Shown here: positions 10,738 through 19,944 of the stretch, one piece after another
Layout of the letters: each line of letters starts with the position of its first letter
How positions within the stretch are numbered: position 1 is the stretch's first letter
Position numbers and translations under genes: made by a program
Assembly: GCA_030654695.1 (NCBI GenBank)
Contig: JAURWY010000006.1
Coordinates: 1 to 64,000, forward strand
Source: Polaromonas sp.
GTDB lineage: Bacteria; Pseudomonadota; Gammaproteobacteria; Burkholderiales; Burkholderiaceae_C
Direction of reading: 5' to 3'
Length of the DNA: 64,000 bases
Notes under the pieces: generated by a model
The model's input: the letters and a program-made list of their open reading frames with translations, nothing else
Database searches by the model: none
Told to the model about the DNA's origin: nothing

Positions 10738-11817
10738 TCAGTGATCAGCGGGTGGTTGGTCCAAAGGAAAGCGTGGATCGATTTCTTCCGGCGGTTGTTC
10801 GCTCTTTTGCACGGCTTTGACGTGCTGGTAAATGGCCTTGACCAAGTGTTCGCAGCCTTCGCGTGTCAAGGCGGAGATTTCGAACACCGGGCCCTTGAAC
10901 TTGAAGCGCTTGACGAAGTCTTTGACAAGCGCTGCGCGCTTGTCCGGCTCAACCATGTCTAGCTTGTTCAAAACCAGCCAGCGCGGCTTGTTGAACAGTT
11001 CTTCGTCGTACTTTTTCAGCTCGCCGACGATGGCCTTGGCTTGCTTGACCGGGTCGATGCTGTCGTCAAACGGGGCCATGTCAACAATGTGCAGCAACAG
11101 TCGCGTGCGCTGCAAGTGGCGCAAAAAGAGATGGCCTAGGCCGGCGCCTTCAGACGCACCTTCAATCAAACCGGGCAAGTCGGCGACCACAAAGCTTTGC
11201 TCAGGGCCGACCCGCACCACACCTAGATTCGGGTGCAGCGTGGTGAATGGATAGTCCGCAATGCGCGGCCGTGCGTTCGACACAGCCGTGATGAAGGTTG
11301 ATTTGCCGGCGTTCGGCATGCCGAGCAGGCCGACGTCGGCCAGCACCTTCAGCTCCAGCTTCAGGCTTTTGTGCTCACCCGGCCAGCCAGGTGTTTTGGT
11401 GCGCGGCGCGCGGTTGGTCGAGCTTTTGAAGCGCAAGTTGCCAAAGCCGCCGTCGCCACCTTTGGCGATCAGGACTTCTTCGCCGGGCACCAGCAGCTCA
11501 AACAGAATGTCGCCAGTTTCGGCGTCCGTCATGATCGTGCCGACAGGCATTTTCAAGACAATGTCGTCACCCTTGGCGCCGAACATGTCCGAGCCCTTGC
11601 CGTGCTCGCCGCCGTGTGCGTTGTGGCGGCGTGAAAACCTGAAGTCAACGAGGGTGTTCAGATTGGAGTCGGCAACCGCATAAATGTGACCGCCGCGGCC
11701 GCCATCGCCGCCATTCGGACCACCGAATTCTTTGTACTTCTCATGCCTAAATGAGACGCAGCCGTTGCCCCCATCGCCAGCGGCAATGTCAATATATGCT
11801 TCGTCAACAAATTTCAT
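10738..11817 (-). CDS. obgE: Obg family GTPase (ObgE/CgtA)
   Basis: A ribosome-associated GTPase involved in 50S assembly and stress signalling. The 359-residue protein has the glycine-rich Obg domain ([18 protein letters not shown]) in residues 1-158, then the G domain with G1 GMPNAGKST (166-174) and G3 DLPGLIEGA. The short C-terminal tail is acidic and proline-rich. It lies downstream of rplU-rpmA but is separated from them by a clear terminator, so part of its transcription may be read-through or from its own promoter. Confidence 0.97.
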   Translation of the reverse strand: MKFVDEAYIDIAAGDGGNGCVSFRHEKYKEFGGPNGGDGGRGGHIYAVADSNLNTLVDFRFSRRHNAHGGEHGKGSDMFGAKGDDIVLKMPVGTIMTDAETGDILFELLVPGEEVLIAKGGDGGFGNLRFKSSTNRAPRTKTPGWPGEHKSLKLELKVLADVGLLGMPNAGKSTFITAVSNARPRIADYPFTTLHPNLGVVRVGPEQSFVVADLPGLIEGASEGAGLGHLFLRHLQRTRLLLHIVDMAPFDDSIDPVKQAKAIVGELKKYDEELFNKPRWLVLNKLDMVEPDKRAALVKDFVKRFKFKGPVFEISALTREGCEHLVKAIYQHVKAVQKSEQPPEEIDPRFPLDQPPADH

Positions 11818-11851
11818 GATGAATGTCCCGATCTACCAGGTGATAGAAACA

Positions 11852-11875
11852 AAAAAGCCCCGGCTGGCGGGGCTT
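11852..11875 (-). terminator. Rho-independent terminator after rpmA
   Basis: On the minus strand AGCCCC - GCCAGCC - GGGGCT forms a 6-bp GC stem followed by TTTTTT. It sits 23 nt downstream of the rpmA stop and about 35 nt before the obgE start, so it should cut expression of obgE relative to the ribosomal genes. Confidence 0.85.
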
Positions 11876-11897
11876 CGATGCCATCGAAGTGATCAGC

Positions 11898-12155
11898 TTA
11901 AGCTGGTGTCACGTTGACGGTGTGCTTGTTCAAAGCGCCCTTGACGGCAAAGGAAACCTTGCCACCAACCAACGCAAAGAGGGTGTGGTCTTTGCCGATA
12001 CCGACATTGACGCCCGGGTGGAACTTGGTCCCGCGCTGGCGAACAATGATGCTGCCTGCGTTGATGACTTCGCCGCCGAACTTCTTGACACCCAGCATCT
12101 TGGGCTGTGAATCACGCCCGTTTCGCGTAGAGCCGCCGCCTTTTTTCTGTGCCAT
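11898..12155 (-). CDS. rpmA: 50S ribosomal protein L27
   Basis: L27 contacts the tRNA acceptor ends near the peptidyl-transferase centre. The 85-residue protein starts [19 protein letters not shown], the standard L27 N-terminus without the N-terminal extension that Firmicutes must cleave. The [10 protein letters not shown] motif is present. It is 26 bp downstream of rplU in the conserved rplU-rpmA operon. Confidence 0.98.
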   Translation of the reverse strand: MAQKKGGGSTRNGRDSQPKMLGVKKFGGEVINAGSIIVRQRGTKFHPGVNVGIGKDHTLFALVGGKVSFAVKGALNKHTVNVTPA

Positions 12156-12181
12156 TTTCCGTTACTCCTGGTACTGACTGC

Positions 12182-12493
12182 TTAGCCGGCGATGACGCCG
12201 ATTTGCAGTTCAGTGAAATTCTGCCGATGACCTTGGCGCTTTTGGTAGTGCTTACGACGACGCATCTTGAAGATGCGCACTTTGTCGTGCCGACCATGGG
12301 CTAAGACTGTGACAGTAACTGTTGCACCGGACACCAAGGGCGTACCAATTTTGATATCACTGCCGTCGCCGACTGCCAATACCTGATCGATAACAATCTC
12401 TTGGCCTACGTCCGCAGCAATCTGTTCTACTTTAATTTTTTCACCAGTAGCAACTTTGTATTGTTTGCCACCGGTTTTTATGACCGCGTACAT
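12182..12493 (-). CDS. rplU: 50S ribosomal protein L21
   Basis: L21 binds 23S rRNA in the presence of L20. The 103-residue protein begins [14 protein letters not shown], which fixes the start at 12493; an upstream in-frame start would add only MKRSY. The [16 protein letters not shown] segment is the conserved rRNA-binding region. It is the first gene of the rplU-rpmA operon, with a good promoter 50-90 bp upstream. Confidence 0.98.
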   Translation of the reverse strand: MYAVIKTGGKQYKVATGEKIKVEQIAADVGQEIVIDQVLAVGDGSDIKIGTPLVSGATVTVTVLAHGRHDKVRIFKMRRRKHYQKRQGHRQNFTELQIGVIAG

Positions 12494-12550
12494 GTAAGAC
12501 CTCTTCAATTTTGAATTGAGTTCCGCAGACGGATTTCCGCAGAGCCTTAG

Positions 12551-12580
12551 ATTATAGCCTTGAGCGTAAACCCTTGTCGA
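12551..12580 (-). promoter_or_regulatory. Sigma-70 promoter of rplU-rpmA
   Basis: Reading the minus strand: -35 TCGACA (12580-12575), an 18-bp spacer, and a perfect -10 TATAAT (12556-12551). Transcription should begin near 12544, giving a leader of about 50 nt before rplU. Confidence 0.7.
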
Positions 12581-12661
12581 GCCTTATTTTTCGCCCTTGC
12601 CAGCCCCTTCGCCGCCAAGACCTTGTAGCCCAAGCGTTGCGGTTGCCGACAGCAGCCTTCT

Positions 12662-12667
12662 TATAAT
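12662..12667 (+). promoter_or_regulatory. -10 element (TATAAT) of the ispB promoter
   Basis: A perfect TATAAT on the plus strand. The -35 is unclear: TTGCGG at 12637-12642 would give a 19-bp spacer. Transcription from here would start near 12674, which makes any translational start upstream of that point impossible from this promoter and supports a start at 12696 or later. Confidence 0.55.
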
Positions 12668-12695
12668 CGCGTCAAATTCTGGTCTGGACTCCCCC

Positions 12696-13679
12696 TTGTC
12701 TCTCAATTCTTCAAGTACCGCCGCCGCTTTGGCGCTTATCGCTGACGACATGCGCGGCATGGACGCGGTCGTCGAGCAGCGCCTGAGCTCTGACGTCGCC
12801 CTGATCGGTCAAATTTCCCGCTACATCGTGGCGGCGGGCGGCAAGCGTCTGCGGCCTGCCTTGCTGTTGCTGATATGCGGTGCGCTCGGCTACAAAGGTG
12901 AGCAACGCTTCAATCTGGCCGCCGTGGTCGAGTTCATTCACACCGCCACCTTGCTGCACGACGATGTGGTGGACGAGTCGACCTTGCGGCGCGGCCGCGA
13001 GACGGCCAACGAGGCTTTCGGCAACCCAGCCAGCGTGCTGGTTGGCGACTTTTTGTACTCGCGCGCCTTTCAGATGATGGTCGACGCCGGCGACATGCGC
13101 ATCATGCGCACGCTGGCTGAAGCGACCAATGTGATTGCCGAAGGTGAGGTTCAGCAGCTCATGAACATGCACGATGCGGGTCTGTCCGAAGAAGACTATG
13201 TGCGGGTGATTCGCTCAAAAACGGCCAAGTTGTTTGAGGCTTGCGCTCGGATTGCTGCTTTGCTTGCGGGTTCTTCGCCGGCCATTGAGGCCGCTTGCGC
13301 GGACTATGGACAGGCTCTCGGCACCGCTTTTCAGGTCATTGACGATGTGCTCGACTACGACGGCGATGTCTCTGAAATGGGCAAAAACTTGGGCGACGAC
13401 TTGCGCGAAGGCAAAGTCACATTGCCTTTGATCATTGCTATGCAGCGCGGCACGGCACAAGAGCGCGACACCCTGCGTCTGGCCATTGAGACCGGCGGAA
13501 CCGAGAAAATGACTGAAATTGTGGCCATCGTGCAGCGCACCGGGGCGCTTGACGCGACCCGTGTTTGCGCGGCTGCAGAGGCGCAGCGCGCAATGAATGC
13601 ATTGGTGACATTGCCAGAAAACGATTACCGTGCGGCATTGATGAGCTTGGCTTCGCAATTGCTGGGACGTCGTGCTTAG
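12696..13679 (+). CDS. ispB: Polyprenyl (octaprenyl) diphosphate synthase
   Basis: IspB elongates farnesyl diphosphate to the C40-range side chain of ubiquinone. The product (327 residues with the TTG start) has both aspartate-rich motifs: DDVVD at residues 89-93 and DDVLDYDGD near 215, plus GGKRLRP for substrate binding. I chose TTG 12696 because it lies just after a TATAAT box; the first ATG in frame is at 12750 and would also leave the domain intact, while a further upstream start would overlap the promoter. Product chain length cannot be read from sequence. Confidence 0.93.
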   Translation: MSLNSSSTAAALALIADDMRGMDAVVEQRLSSDVALIGQISRYIVAAGGKRLRPALLLLICGALGYKGEQRFNLAAVVEFIHTATLLHDDVVDESTLRRGRETANEAFGNPASVLVGDFLYSRAFQMMVDAGDMRIMRTLAEATNVIAEGEVQQLMNMHDAGLSEEDYVRVIRSKTAKLFEACARIAALLAGSSPAIEAACADYGQALGTAFQVIDDVLDYDGDVSEMGKNLGDDLREGKVTLPLIIAMQRGTAQERDTLRLAIETGGTEKMTEIVAIVQRTGALDATRVCAAAEAQRAMNALVTLPENDYRAALMSLASQLLGRRA

Positions 13680-13931
13680 TTACTCAGCGTACGCAAATAA
13701 TCTAATTTCCTTGACTATCGGGGGATGTATTCTTCGAGGCATCTTGGGTCTATTGATTGCGCAGAATATGGCTTGCGAGTTACCTCTTGCAAAATAAAAG
13801 CCTCAAAATTTAACCCTCGACCAATGGAGAATGGCAAAATTTTTTATATTCATGAGTATTTTAGGTGAGTAAATTGCATAAAATCGAGAGGTTTCTTAGT
13901 TTAGAATCAAGTTTTATTAAAAGGATGACTG
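13680..13931. other. AT-rich region between ispB and the H-NS gene
   Basis: About 250 bp with no credible coding frame. Base composition drops sharply to AT-rich, especially from 13780 on. It probably contains the H-NS gene promoter. It forms the left part of an AT-rich block that separates ispB from pilB. Confidence 0.6.
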
Positions 13932-14228
13932 ATGAGCTCTTTAAAAGACCTGTTGTTGCAGATTGAAACCCTGCAAAATCAAGTGACCGAAGTACGCCAG
14001 CGCGAGGTCGGTGAGGCGATCGCCAAGGTTCGCGCGATCGTTGCAGAATATCAGCTCACCGCTAGCGATGTGTTTTCAAGTGGCAAGGGAAAATCTACGG
14101 CGAAAAAAACGGGCAAAGTAGCTGCTAAATACCGTGACCCCATCAGCGGCAACACGTGGAGTGGTCGTGGCCTTGCGCCCAAATGGTTGGCTGGCAAGAA
14201 TAAGGCTGACTATCTGATCGCTGATTGA
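13932..14228 (+). CDS. H-NS family nucleoid protein
   Basis: A 98-residue H-NS-like protein. The first half is a coiled-coil oligomerisation segment (LLLQIETLQNQVTEVRQRE); a lysine-rich linker follows (residues about 50-68), and the C-terminus carries the DNA-binding signature YRDPISGNTWSGRGLAPKWL. Such proteins bind AT-rich DNA and silence transcription. AAAGGATGACTG upstream supplies a ribosome site for the ATG at 13932. It sits alone between ispB and a truncated pilB, in AT-rich DNA, with its own terminator. Confidence 0.93.
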   Translation: MSSLKDLLLQIETLQNQVTEVRQREVGEAIAKVRAIVAEYQLTASDVFSSGKGKSTAKKTGKVAAKYRDPISGNTWSGRGLAPKWLAGKNKADYLIAD

Positions 14229-14259
14229 TCACTTATCAAGCAATCTGCTACTCCGAAAA

Positions 14260-14285
14260 AGCCCACATCGACTGTGGGCTTTTTT
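14260..14285 (+). terminator. Rho-independent terminator of the H-NS gene
   Basis: AGCCCACA (14260-14267), loop TCGAC, TGTGGGCT (14273-14280), then TTTTTG. An 8-bp perfect stem with a U-tract 31 nt after the stop codon. Confidence 0.92.
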
Positions 14286-14556
14286 GTTTCTCCGAAGCCA
14301 TCAAATGATGGGATTCAAATATTTATTTCATTGCGATAAAAATTTTTTACTAAAGATCTTAAATTGTCTAAAAAGTAAATTAATAGTTTGTTTATTTTTA
14401 AATTATTTGTTCTTTAGTTTTACAAATTGATTGACTTCTGCGATGATCCAGCCATGAACTTGAAAGAATATCATCGCAACCGCTGACGGTGGACTTAACC
14501 GTTTAGGAATATCTCGGGAGTCGGTTCACACCGATGAAACGCCGACAGTCACATTC
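14286..14556. other. AT-rich gap where the 5' part of pilB should be
   Basis: Very AT-rich from about 14320 to 14430 and without a convincing gene. From 14464 the frame of pilB is open and the last ten or so codons ([13 protein letters not shown]) already look like PilB, but there is a TGA at 14461 and no ATG or GTG in frame in between. The approximately 190-residue N-terminal domain normally encoded here is absent in all three frames. Confidence 0.7.
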
Positions 14557-15699
14557 TTGCAGAAGATGTTGCACCAAGCGGTCAATATGCAGGCCTCTGA
14601 TTTGCATTTTGAACCGTATGAGTTCAACTATCGGGTTCGGTTTCGCATAGATGGCGAGCTGCGGGAAATGGCCACACCGCCCGTCGGTCTGAAGGATACC
14701 CTGGCCTCCAGAATCAAAATTCTCTCGCGGCTCGATATTGCTGAAAAACGCGTACCGCAAGATGGGCGCATGAAGCTGACCATCGGGCCAAGGCAAGTTA
14801 TAGATTTTCGTGTCAGTACTCTGCCCACGCTATTTGGTGAAAAGATTGTGATCCGTATTCTTGATCCCTCTGCGGCGCAAATGGGCATGGATGCGCTGGG
14901 TTTCGAGCCCGAGGAAAAAGAGCGGTTATTGAGTGCTTTGCGACGTCCTACCGGCATGGTGCTGGTGACCGGTCCGACGGGTTCTGGGAAGACGGTATCG
15001 CTGTACACCTGCCTGCATCTACTGAACCAGCCCGGCGTTAATATTTCCACAGCAGAAGATCCTTCCGAGATCAATTTGCCGGGTGTTAATCAGGTCAATG
15101 TGAATGACAAAGCGGGTTTGACTTTTGCAGTCGCTTTGCGGGCTTTCTTAAGGCAGGACCCTGACATCATCATGGTCGGAGAAATTCGAGATATTGACAC
15201 CGCCGACATCGCGATCAAGGCGGCGCAGACCGGACATCTGGTGTTGTCCACGCTGCACACCAACGACGCGCCGACCACGCTGACGCGCATGCGCAATATG
15301 GGAATCGCCTCCTTCAATATTGCTTCCAGCGTCATGCTGATCACCGCACAGCGTTTGGTGCGGCAGTTGTGCATCCATTGCAAAGTGCCCGCCGATCTAC
15401 CGCGCGCCACGTTGGTACAGGCAGGTTTCAAAATCTCTGAGCTGGAGGGCAATTGGTCTCCATTTCGGGCTCAAGGTTGCAGTCTTTGCAACAACGGCTA
15501 CAAGGGGCGTATCGGTGTCCACCAAGTCATGCCTGTGTCGGAAGAAATCCAGCGGATTATTCTTCGGGACGGGAGCGCCATGGAGATTGCCGCGCAGGCC
15601 GAACTGGAGGGCGTGCGAAGTTTGCGCCAGTCGGGCTTGCTGAAAGTTAAACTCGGCTCGACTTCACTGGAAGAAATCCTGAGTTGCACCAACGACTGA
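14557..15699 (+). pseudogene. pilB: Type IV pilus extension ATPase PilB, 5'-truncated
   Basis: PilB hexamers power pilin polymerisation. The ATPase core is complete: Walker A GPTGSGKT (about residues 139-146), Walker B with [12 protein letters not shown], an ASDLHFEP segment, and the paired zinc cysteines (CIHC and CSLC). But the protein is only 380 residues against about 570 usual, and the missing part is the N-terminal MshEN/T2SSE_N region that in some PilBs binds cyclic di-GMP. The only usable starts are TTG 14557 or ATG 14566, with no good ribosome site. It may be a non-functional remnant or a core-only variant; the reading frame itself is undamaged. Confidence 0.75.
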
Positions 15700-15728
15700 C
15701 CGATCTGCCCACTTGAACTTTGAACCTT

Positions 15729-16958
15729 ATGGCCGTAGCTGAAGTTTCTCAACAACTCCGCGATGTTGTCTTCGAATGGGAAGGCACCAACCGCGAAGGC
15801 AACCCAGTGCGCGGTCAAATCCGGGCGATGGGCGAAAACCATGTTAAGGCGGTGCTGCGGCGGCAGGGCGTGCAACCTCTCAAAGTCGCGCTTCAGCGAC
15901 GCGCATTAGTCCGATCGGGCCGGGCGATCAGACCCAACGATGTTGCGGGTTTCACCCGGCAACTGGCCGCCATGATGAAAGCCGGTGTGCCGCTGCTGCA
16001 ATGTTTTGACGTGGTCAGTCGAGGTCACAATAATCCGCGCATGGTCAGCTTGCTCAACGCTATCCGCAGCGATGTTGAAACTGGAATCTCTTTGAGTACC
16101 GCGTTTGGCAAGCACCCCGCCCATTTTAATTCGCTCTACTGCAATCTGGTGGCCGCCGGTGAAGCGGCTGGCATTCTTGACGCGTTGCTGGACCGCTTAG
16201 CCGTGTACATGGAAAAGACTGAAGCCATGAAGGCCAAGATCAAGTCGGCCTTGACCTATCCGGCTGCGGTGCTGGCTGTTGCCTTTACAGTCATCGCCAT
16301 CATCATGGTCGTGGTCATCCCTGCATTTCAGAGTGTTTTCTCGTCGTTTGGCGCGGATCTGCCAGGACCGACGCTTTTTGTCATGGGCGTCAGTGAATCC
16401 TTTGTTGCCCATGGGTGGCTCATGCTCGGGGCTGGCGGGGTCAGCGCCTATTTGTGTGTGCGCTTGTGGCGGCGCAGCGAGAAGTTGCAAAGCTTGACTG
16501 ACAGATGTCTTTTGAAGTTACCTGTCTTTGGCGCATTGCTCGAAAAAGCCTGCATCGCCAGATGGACACGCACGCTGTCAACCCTATTTGCCGCCGGTGT
16601 GCCACTGATGGACGCTCTTGCCTTGGCGGGTGGCACCACCGGGAATTCTGTTTATGCGCAGGCGAGTGTCAAGATTCAACAAGACGTGTCAACCGGGGTC
16701 AGTTTGAATGTGGCGATGGCGAACGTCGGGGTGTTCCCGAACATGGTGGTGCAAATGTGTGCGATTGGTGAAGAGTCAGGCTCCTTAGATCACATGCTCG
16801 GCAAAGCAGCCGATTTTTTTGAGGCTGAAGTGGATCAAAAAGTCGCCGCTTTGGCAAGTCTCATGGAGCCCTTCATCATGGTGATTCTCGGCACCTTGAT
16901 CGGTGGAATTGTGATCTCCATGTACCTGCCAATTTTCGAACTCGGGCAGGTGATTTGA
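15729..16958 (+). CDS. pilC: Type IV pilus inner-membrane platform protein PilC
   Basis: PilC is the membrane platform with which PilB engages. The 409-residue protein begins with a short cytoplasmic part (VFEWEGTNREGNPVRGQ, the normal PilC opening) and has two copies of the T2SSF domain, about residues 65-190 and 270-395, with three membrane helices (near 170-195, 218-240 and the C-terminal VILGTLIGGIVISMYLP region). ATG 15729 is preferred to a TTG three codons upstream. It follows pilB by 29 bp and overlaps pilD by TGATG. It is intact even though pilB is shortened. Confidence 0.95.
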   Translation: MAVAEVSQQLRDVVFEWEGTNREGNPVRGQIRAMGENHVKAVLRRQGVQPLKVALQRRALVRSGRAIRPNDVAGFTRQLAAMMKAGVPLLQCFDVVSRGHNNPRMVSLLNAIRSDVETGISLSTAFGKHPAHFNSLYCNLVAAGEAAGILDALLDRLAVYMEKTEAMKAKIKSALTYPAAVLAVAFTVIAIIMVVVIPAFQSVFSSFGADLPGPTLFVMGVSESFVAHGWLMLGAGGVSAYLCVRLWRRSEKLQSLTDRCLLKLPVFGALLEKACIARWTRTLSTLFAAGVPLMDALALAGGTTGNSVYAQASVKIQQDVSTGVSLNVAMANVGVFPNMVVQMCAIGEESGSLDHMLGKAADFFEAEVDQKVAALASLMEPFIMVILGTLIGGIVISMYLPIFELGQVI

Positions 16959-17848
16959 TGCTGACTGACGCTTGGTCTTTTGCTCTCAGCTTGCTTTCGC
17001 TACCGCTGCTGGCGGGCGTTGTCGGATTGATCGTTGGTAGTTTCCTCAACGTTGTGATCCATCGTCTGCCGCTCATGATGGAGCAGCAGTGGTCCAAAGA
17101 GTGTGCAGAATTTTCCGGGAAAGAGGATGCAGCAAGTGCTGAGCCGGATGCTGAGCCCGTTCTTAGTTTGTCTCAGCCGCGTTCGCGCTGTCCGCACTGC
17201 GGTCATCCGATTGCTTGGCATGAAAACATCCCTGTCGTGAGTTATCTTTTTCTGCGCGGCCAGTGTTCGGCGTGCGGTGTCGGTATCAGTTGGCGTTATC
17301 CGTTCGTCGAATTGCTGACGGCGGGCTTGTTTTATTTTTGCGTGGCGCGCTGGGGCTGGACGTCCACAGCGGTGGTTTGGTGCGGATTTTCAGCGGCGAT
17401 AGTCACGCTGGCCATGATCGATTGGGACACCACCTTGCTGCCAGATGACATCACGCTGCCACTGGTGTGGAGTGGTTTGATCGTCGCTGCGTTGCAATGG
17501 AATCCCGGTGTCAGCCTCAGCGATGCTGTGTGGGGTGCCGTGGGCGGTTATCTGTCTTTGTGGGGGGTGTATTGGGCCTTCAAGCTCATCACCGGCAAAG
17601 ACGGCATGGGCTTCGGCGACTTCAAATTATTTGCAGCGCTGGGTGCTTGGTTCGGTTGGACTGCGCTGGCACCGATTATCCTGATGGCTTCGGTACTGGG
17701 CGCAGTGGTTGGTGTGGGCCTCAAGTGGTCGTCTAATTTGCGGGAGGGTGGTTATCTGCCCTTCGGCCCATTTTTGGCTATCGCGGGTTTGACGGCGCTC
17801 TTTGTCGGACCGCAATCTATCCTTCGGTTGGTGGGGCTTTCCTTGTGA
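16958..17848 (+). CDS. pilD: Prepilin peptidase / N-methyltransferase PilD
   Basis: PilD cleaves and methylates type IV prepilins and type II pseudopilins in the inner membrane. The 296-residue protein has the zinc-binding cysteine pairs CPHC and CSAC around HENIPVVSYL, and the two catalytic aspartates in DWDTTLLPDD and GFGDFK. Several hydrophobic helices span the rest. The ATG at 16958 overlaps the pilC stop, and the pilD stop overlaps the GTG start of coaE, so pilC-pilD-coaE are probably one transcript. Confidence 0.96.
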   Translation: MLTDAWSFALSLLSLPLLAGVVGLIVGSFLNVVIHRLPLMMEQQWSKECAEFSGKEDAASAEPDAEPVLSLSQPRSRCPHCGHPIAWHENIPVVSYLFLRGQCSACGVGISWRYPFVELLTAGLFYFCVARWGWTSTAVVWCGFSAAIVTLAMIDWDTTLLPDDITLPLVWSGLIVAALQWNPGVSLSDAVWGAVGGYLSLWGVYWAFKLITGKDGMGFGDFKLFAALGAWFGWTALAPIILMASVLGAVVGVGLKWSSNLREGGYLPFGPFLAIAGLTALFVGPQSILRLVGLSL

Positions 17849-18462
17849 CTAGGTTATTGTCTGCGCGACGAATCGGGCTCACCGGTGGCATCGGCAGTGG
17901 TAAAAGCACCGTGGCCGGCATGCTTGCCGAGTGCGGCGCAGTGATTGTGGATGCGGATGCCATTTCTCGTCAGACAACGGCCGCAGGCGGAGCCGCCATT
18001 CAGTCTATTGAGCAAATCTTTGGCGCATCTTTCATCACGCCGGCGGGTGCCTTAGACCGTGACGCCATGCGGCAGCTGGTCTTTTCAGACCCGGCTGCCA
18101 AGCTGCGTTTAGAGGCGATCGTTCACCCGCTGGTGACGCAGGAGACTGTTCGCCAAGTGCGCGCAGCGGAATCCGCTGGAGCCCGTTGCCTTGTTTTTGA
18201 TGTTCCTTTGCTGGTTGAATCTGGCCGCTGGCGCCACCAAGTGGACCAGGTTCTGGTGGTGGATTGCACCGAAGAGCGGCAAATCAGCCGGGTCATGGCC
18301 CGCAACGACTGGACCCGTGAGGCGGTGCAAAAAGTAATGAACGCCCAAGCCAGTCGAGCGCAGCGACTGGCTGCCGCCGATGTTTGTATTTACAACGATT
18401 CGCTCTCGCTGGCAGAATTGGCGAGTCTTACACGGGATGTGGCCGCAGGCTTCGGGCTATGA
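17845..18462 (+). CDS. coaE: Dephospho-CoA kinase
   Basis: CoaE phosphorylates dephospho-CoA in the last step of coenzyme A synthesis. The 205-residue protein has the P-loop GGIGSGKST near its N-terminus, VDADAISRQ, and FDVPLLVESGRW, all family motifs. It starts with GTG at 17845, overlapping the pilD stop by four bases, the usual arrangement in this order. panB and panC, acting earlier in the pathway, are at 51-52.7 kb on the other strand. Confidence 0.96.
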   Translation: MTRLLSARRIGLTGGIGSGKSTVAGMLAECGAVIVDADAISRQTTAAGGAAIQSIEQIFGASFITPAGALDRDAMRQLVFSDPAAKLRLEAIVHPLVTQETVRQVRAAESAGARCLVFDVPLLVESGRWRHQVDQVLVVDCTEERQISRVMARNDWTREAVQKVMNAQASRAQRLAAADVCIYNDSLSLAELASLTRDVAAGFGL

Positions 18463-18512
18463 TGTAACAGTGCCCGGTTAGCCGGCCTCTCAACGTCGAT
18501 AAAGAAATCGCT

Positions 18513-19268
18513 GTGATCCTTTACGAGTATCCATTCAACGAACGCGTGCGCACGTATTTGCGCCTTGAACACCTCTTTGGCCGTCTCGGCGAATTGGCTG
18601 AGCGCGACGATCCCATCGACCATCACTTCGCCATCACCACGATCTTCGAGATCATGGACGTCGGCGGTCGTGCCGATTTAAAAACGGATGTCCTCAAGGA
18701 CCTCGAAAAACAAAAACATGTGCTGAATGGTTATCGCGGCAACCCGGCCATCTCGGAAGCTGCGCTTGACGAAATCATCGGACAGTTGGACAGTTATTTT
18801 GCAGCCCTGAATGCCTTGCCAGGCAAAGCCGGTCAGTCATTGACGGAAAATGACTGGCTGATGGGCATTCGCAGCCGTGCCGGCATTCCGGGTGGCACTT
18901 GCGAGTTTGATTTACCAGCCTATTTCGCTTGGCAGCACCTGAGCGGTGCGCGTCGGCGCGAAGATATTCAACGCTGGATGTCGACGCTGGTGCCTTTGGC
19001 TGGGTCTATCAGTCTTCTTTTGAAGCTCTTACGCGATGCAGGACTGCCGCAAAAAGTACTCGCCTCAGCGGGGGTTTATCAGCAGACGCTGCCGCAGGGT
19101 CGGACATTCCAGTTACTACGGTTGCGGCTTGATTCTGCAACGGGTCTGGTGCCTGAGATCAGCGCCAACCGCCTGATGGCATCCGTTCGGCTGATGCGGC
19201 TTGAAAGTGATGATCGCTTGCATTCTGTGTCTGAAGACGCTGAATTTGAGCTCACGCTTTGCGCCTAA
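18513..19268 (+). CDS. zapD: Cell division protein ZapD (Z-ring associated, DUF1342)
   Basis: ZapD cross-links FtsZ filaments in the division ring. The 251-residue product starts ILYEYPFNERVRTYLRLEHLF, the characteristic N-terminus, after a GTG at 18513, and has the expected family length. MRLESDDR near the C-terminus is less diagnostic. It follows coaE in the coaE-zapD-yacG order common to many beta- and gammaproteobacteria. Confidence 0.95.
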   Translation: MILYEYPFNERVRTYLRLEHLFGRLGELAERDDPIDHHFAITTIFEIMDVGGRADLKTDVLKDLEKQKHVLNGYRGNPAISEAALDEIIGQLDSYFAALNALPGKAGQSLTENDWLMGIRSRAGIPGGTCEFDLPAYFAWQHLSGARRREDIQRWMSTLVPLAGSISLLLKLLRDAGLPQKVLASAGVYQQTLPQGRTFQLLRLRLDSATGLVPEISANRLMASVRLMRLESDDRLHSVSEDAEFELTLCA

Positions 19269-19313
19269 CACCGTCGTCGGTTAGCTTGACGCTGACAGCT
19301 CGTCAAAGACTTG

Positions 19314-19523
19314 ATGATGACCCCAAAGAATTCTGAACCCAAAATTGTCACCTGCCCGAGCTGCGGCGGTGACAGTGTGTACGCACCTACCAACGCCTTC
19401 AGGCCGTTTTGCAGCCAACGCTGTAAAAACATGGACTTGGGCGCTTGGGCCAGCGAGAGCTTTCGCTTGCCAACGGACGCGCCGCCTGACGATTTGGTTT
19501 TCGGCGACGCCAAGCTGCAATAG
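19314..19523 (+). CDS. yacG: DNA gyrase inhibitor / zinc protein YacG
   Basis: A small zinc-binding protein (69 residues) that in E. coli binds GyrB and inhibits gyrase. The four cysteines are in CPSCGG and [14 protein letters not shown]. The start is either ATG 19314 or the next ATG at 19317. The stop codon lies in the loop of a hairpin shared with the convergent grxD gene. Confidence 0.92.
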   Translation: MMTPKNSEPKIVTCPSCGGDSVYAPTNAFRPFCSQRCKNMDLGAWASESFRLPTDAPPDDLVFGDAKLQ

Positions 19524-19530
19524 CTTGGCG
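19508..19530. terminator. Hairpin between convergent yacG and grxD
   Basis: CGCCAAGC (19508-19515) pairs with GCTTGGCG (19523-19530) across a 7-nt loop containing the yacG TAG stop. It is only 18 nt past the grxD stop as read on the minus strand. No strong T-run on either side, so it is a candidate bidirectional terminator only. Confidence 0.45.
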
Positions 19531-19548
19531 TTATAGGTTCGGCCTGCT

Positions 19549-19869
19549 TCAGGCTTCTGGCGTGCCGATGACCTGCTGCAGTTCGCCGTTTTGGTACATC
19601 TCCATCATGATGTCCGAGCCGCCAATGAACTCGCCCTTGATGTACAGCTGGGGAATGGTTGGCCAGTTGCTGTATTCCTTGATGCCGTGGCGAATCGCTT
19701 CGTCTTCCAGCACATTGACGGTGGCTGGTTTGTTGACGCCGCAGGCTCGTAACACTTGAATGGCCTTGCCAGAAAAACCGCACATCGGAAATTGGGCGGT
19801 GCCTTTCATGAAAAGAACCACGTCGCTGGATTTGACGATGTCATCAATGCGTTGCTGGGTGTCGCTCAT
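19549..19869 (-). CDS. grxD: Monothiol glutaredoxin GrxD (CGFS type)
   Basis: GrxD carries and delivers [2Fe-2S] clusters. The 106-residue protein has the CGFS active site at residues 30-33, FMKGT in front of it, and WPTIPQLYIKGEFIGGSDI, all diagnostic. The ATG at 19869 is chosen because MSDTQQRIDDIV is the usual N-terminus. It is the last gene of the hemA-prfA-prmC-grxD run. Confidence 0.96.
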   Translation of the reverse strand: MSDTQQRIDDIVKSSDVVLFMKGTAQFPMCGFSGKAIQVLRACGVNKPATVNVLEDEAIRHGIKEYSNWPTIPQLYIKGEFIGGSDIMMEMYQNGELQQVIGTPEA

Positions 19870-19944
19870 GGGAATACTCCGTTGGTGTGGTCCCGGCACG
19901 CTGGCCGGACGTTAAAAATCGTGTTGACAGATTATCGGGTGCTT

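Noticed and set aside
12597..12695. Upstream extension of ispB
   Set aside because: It would place the start before the TATAAT at 12662 and adds unconserved sequence.
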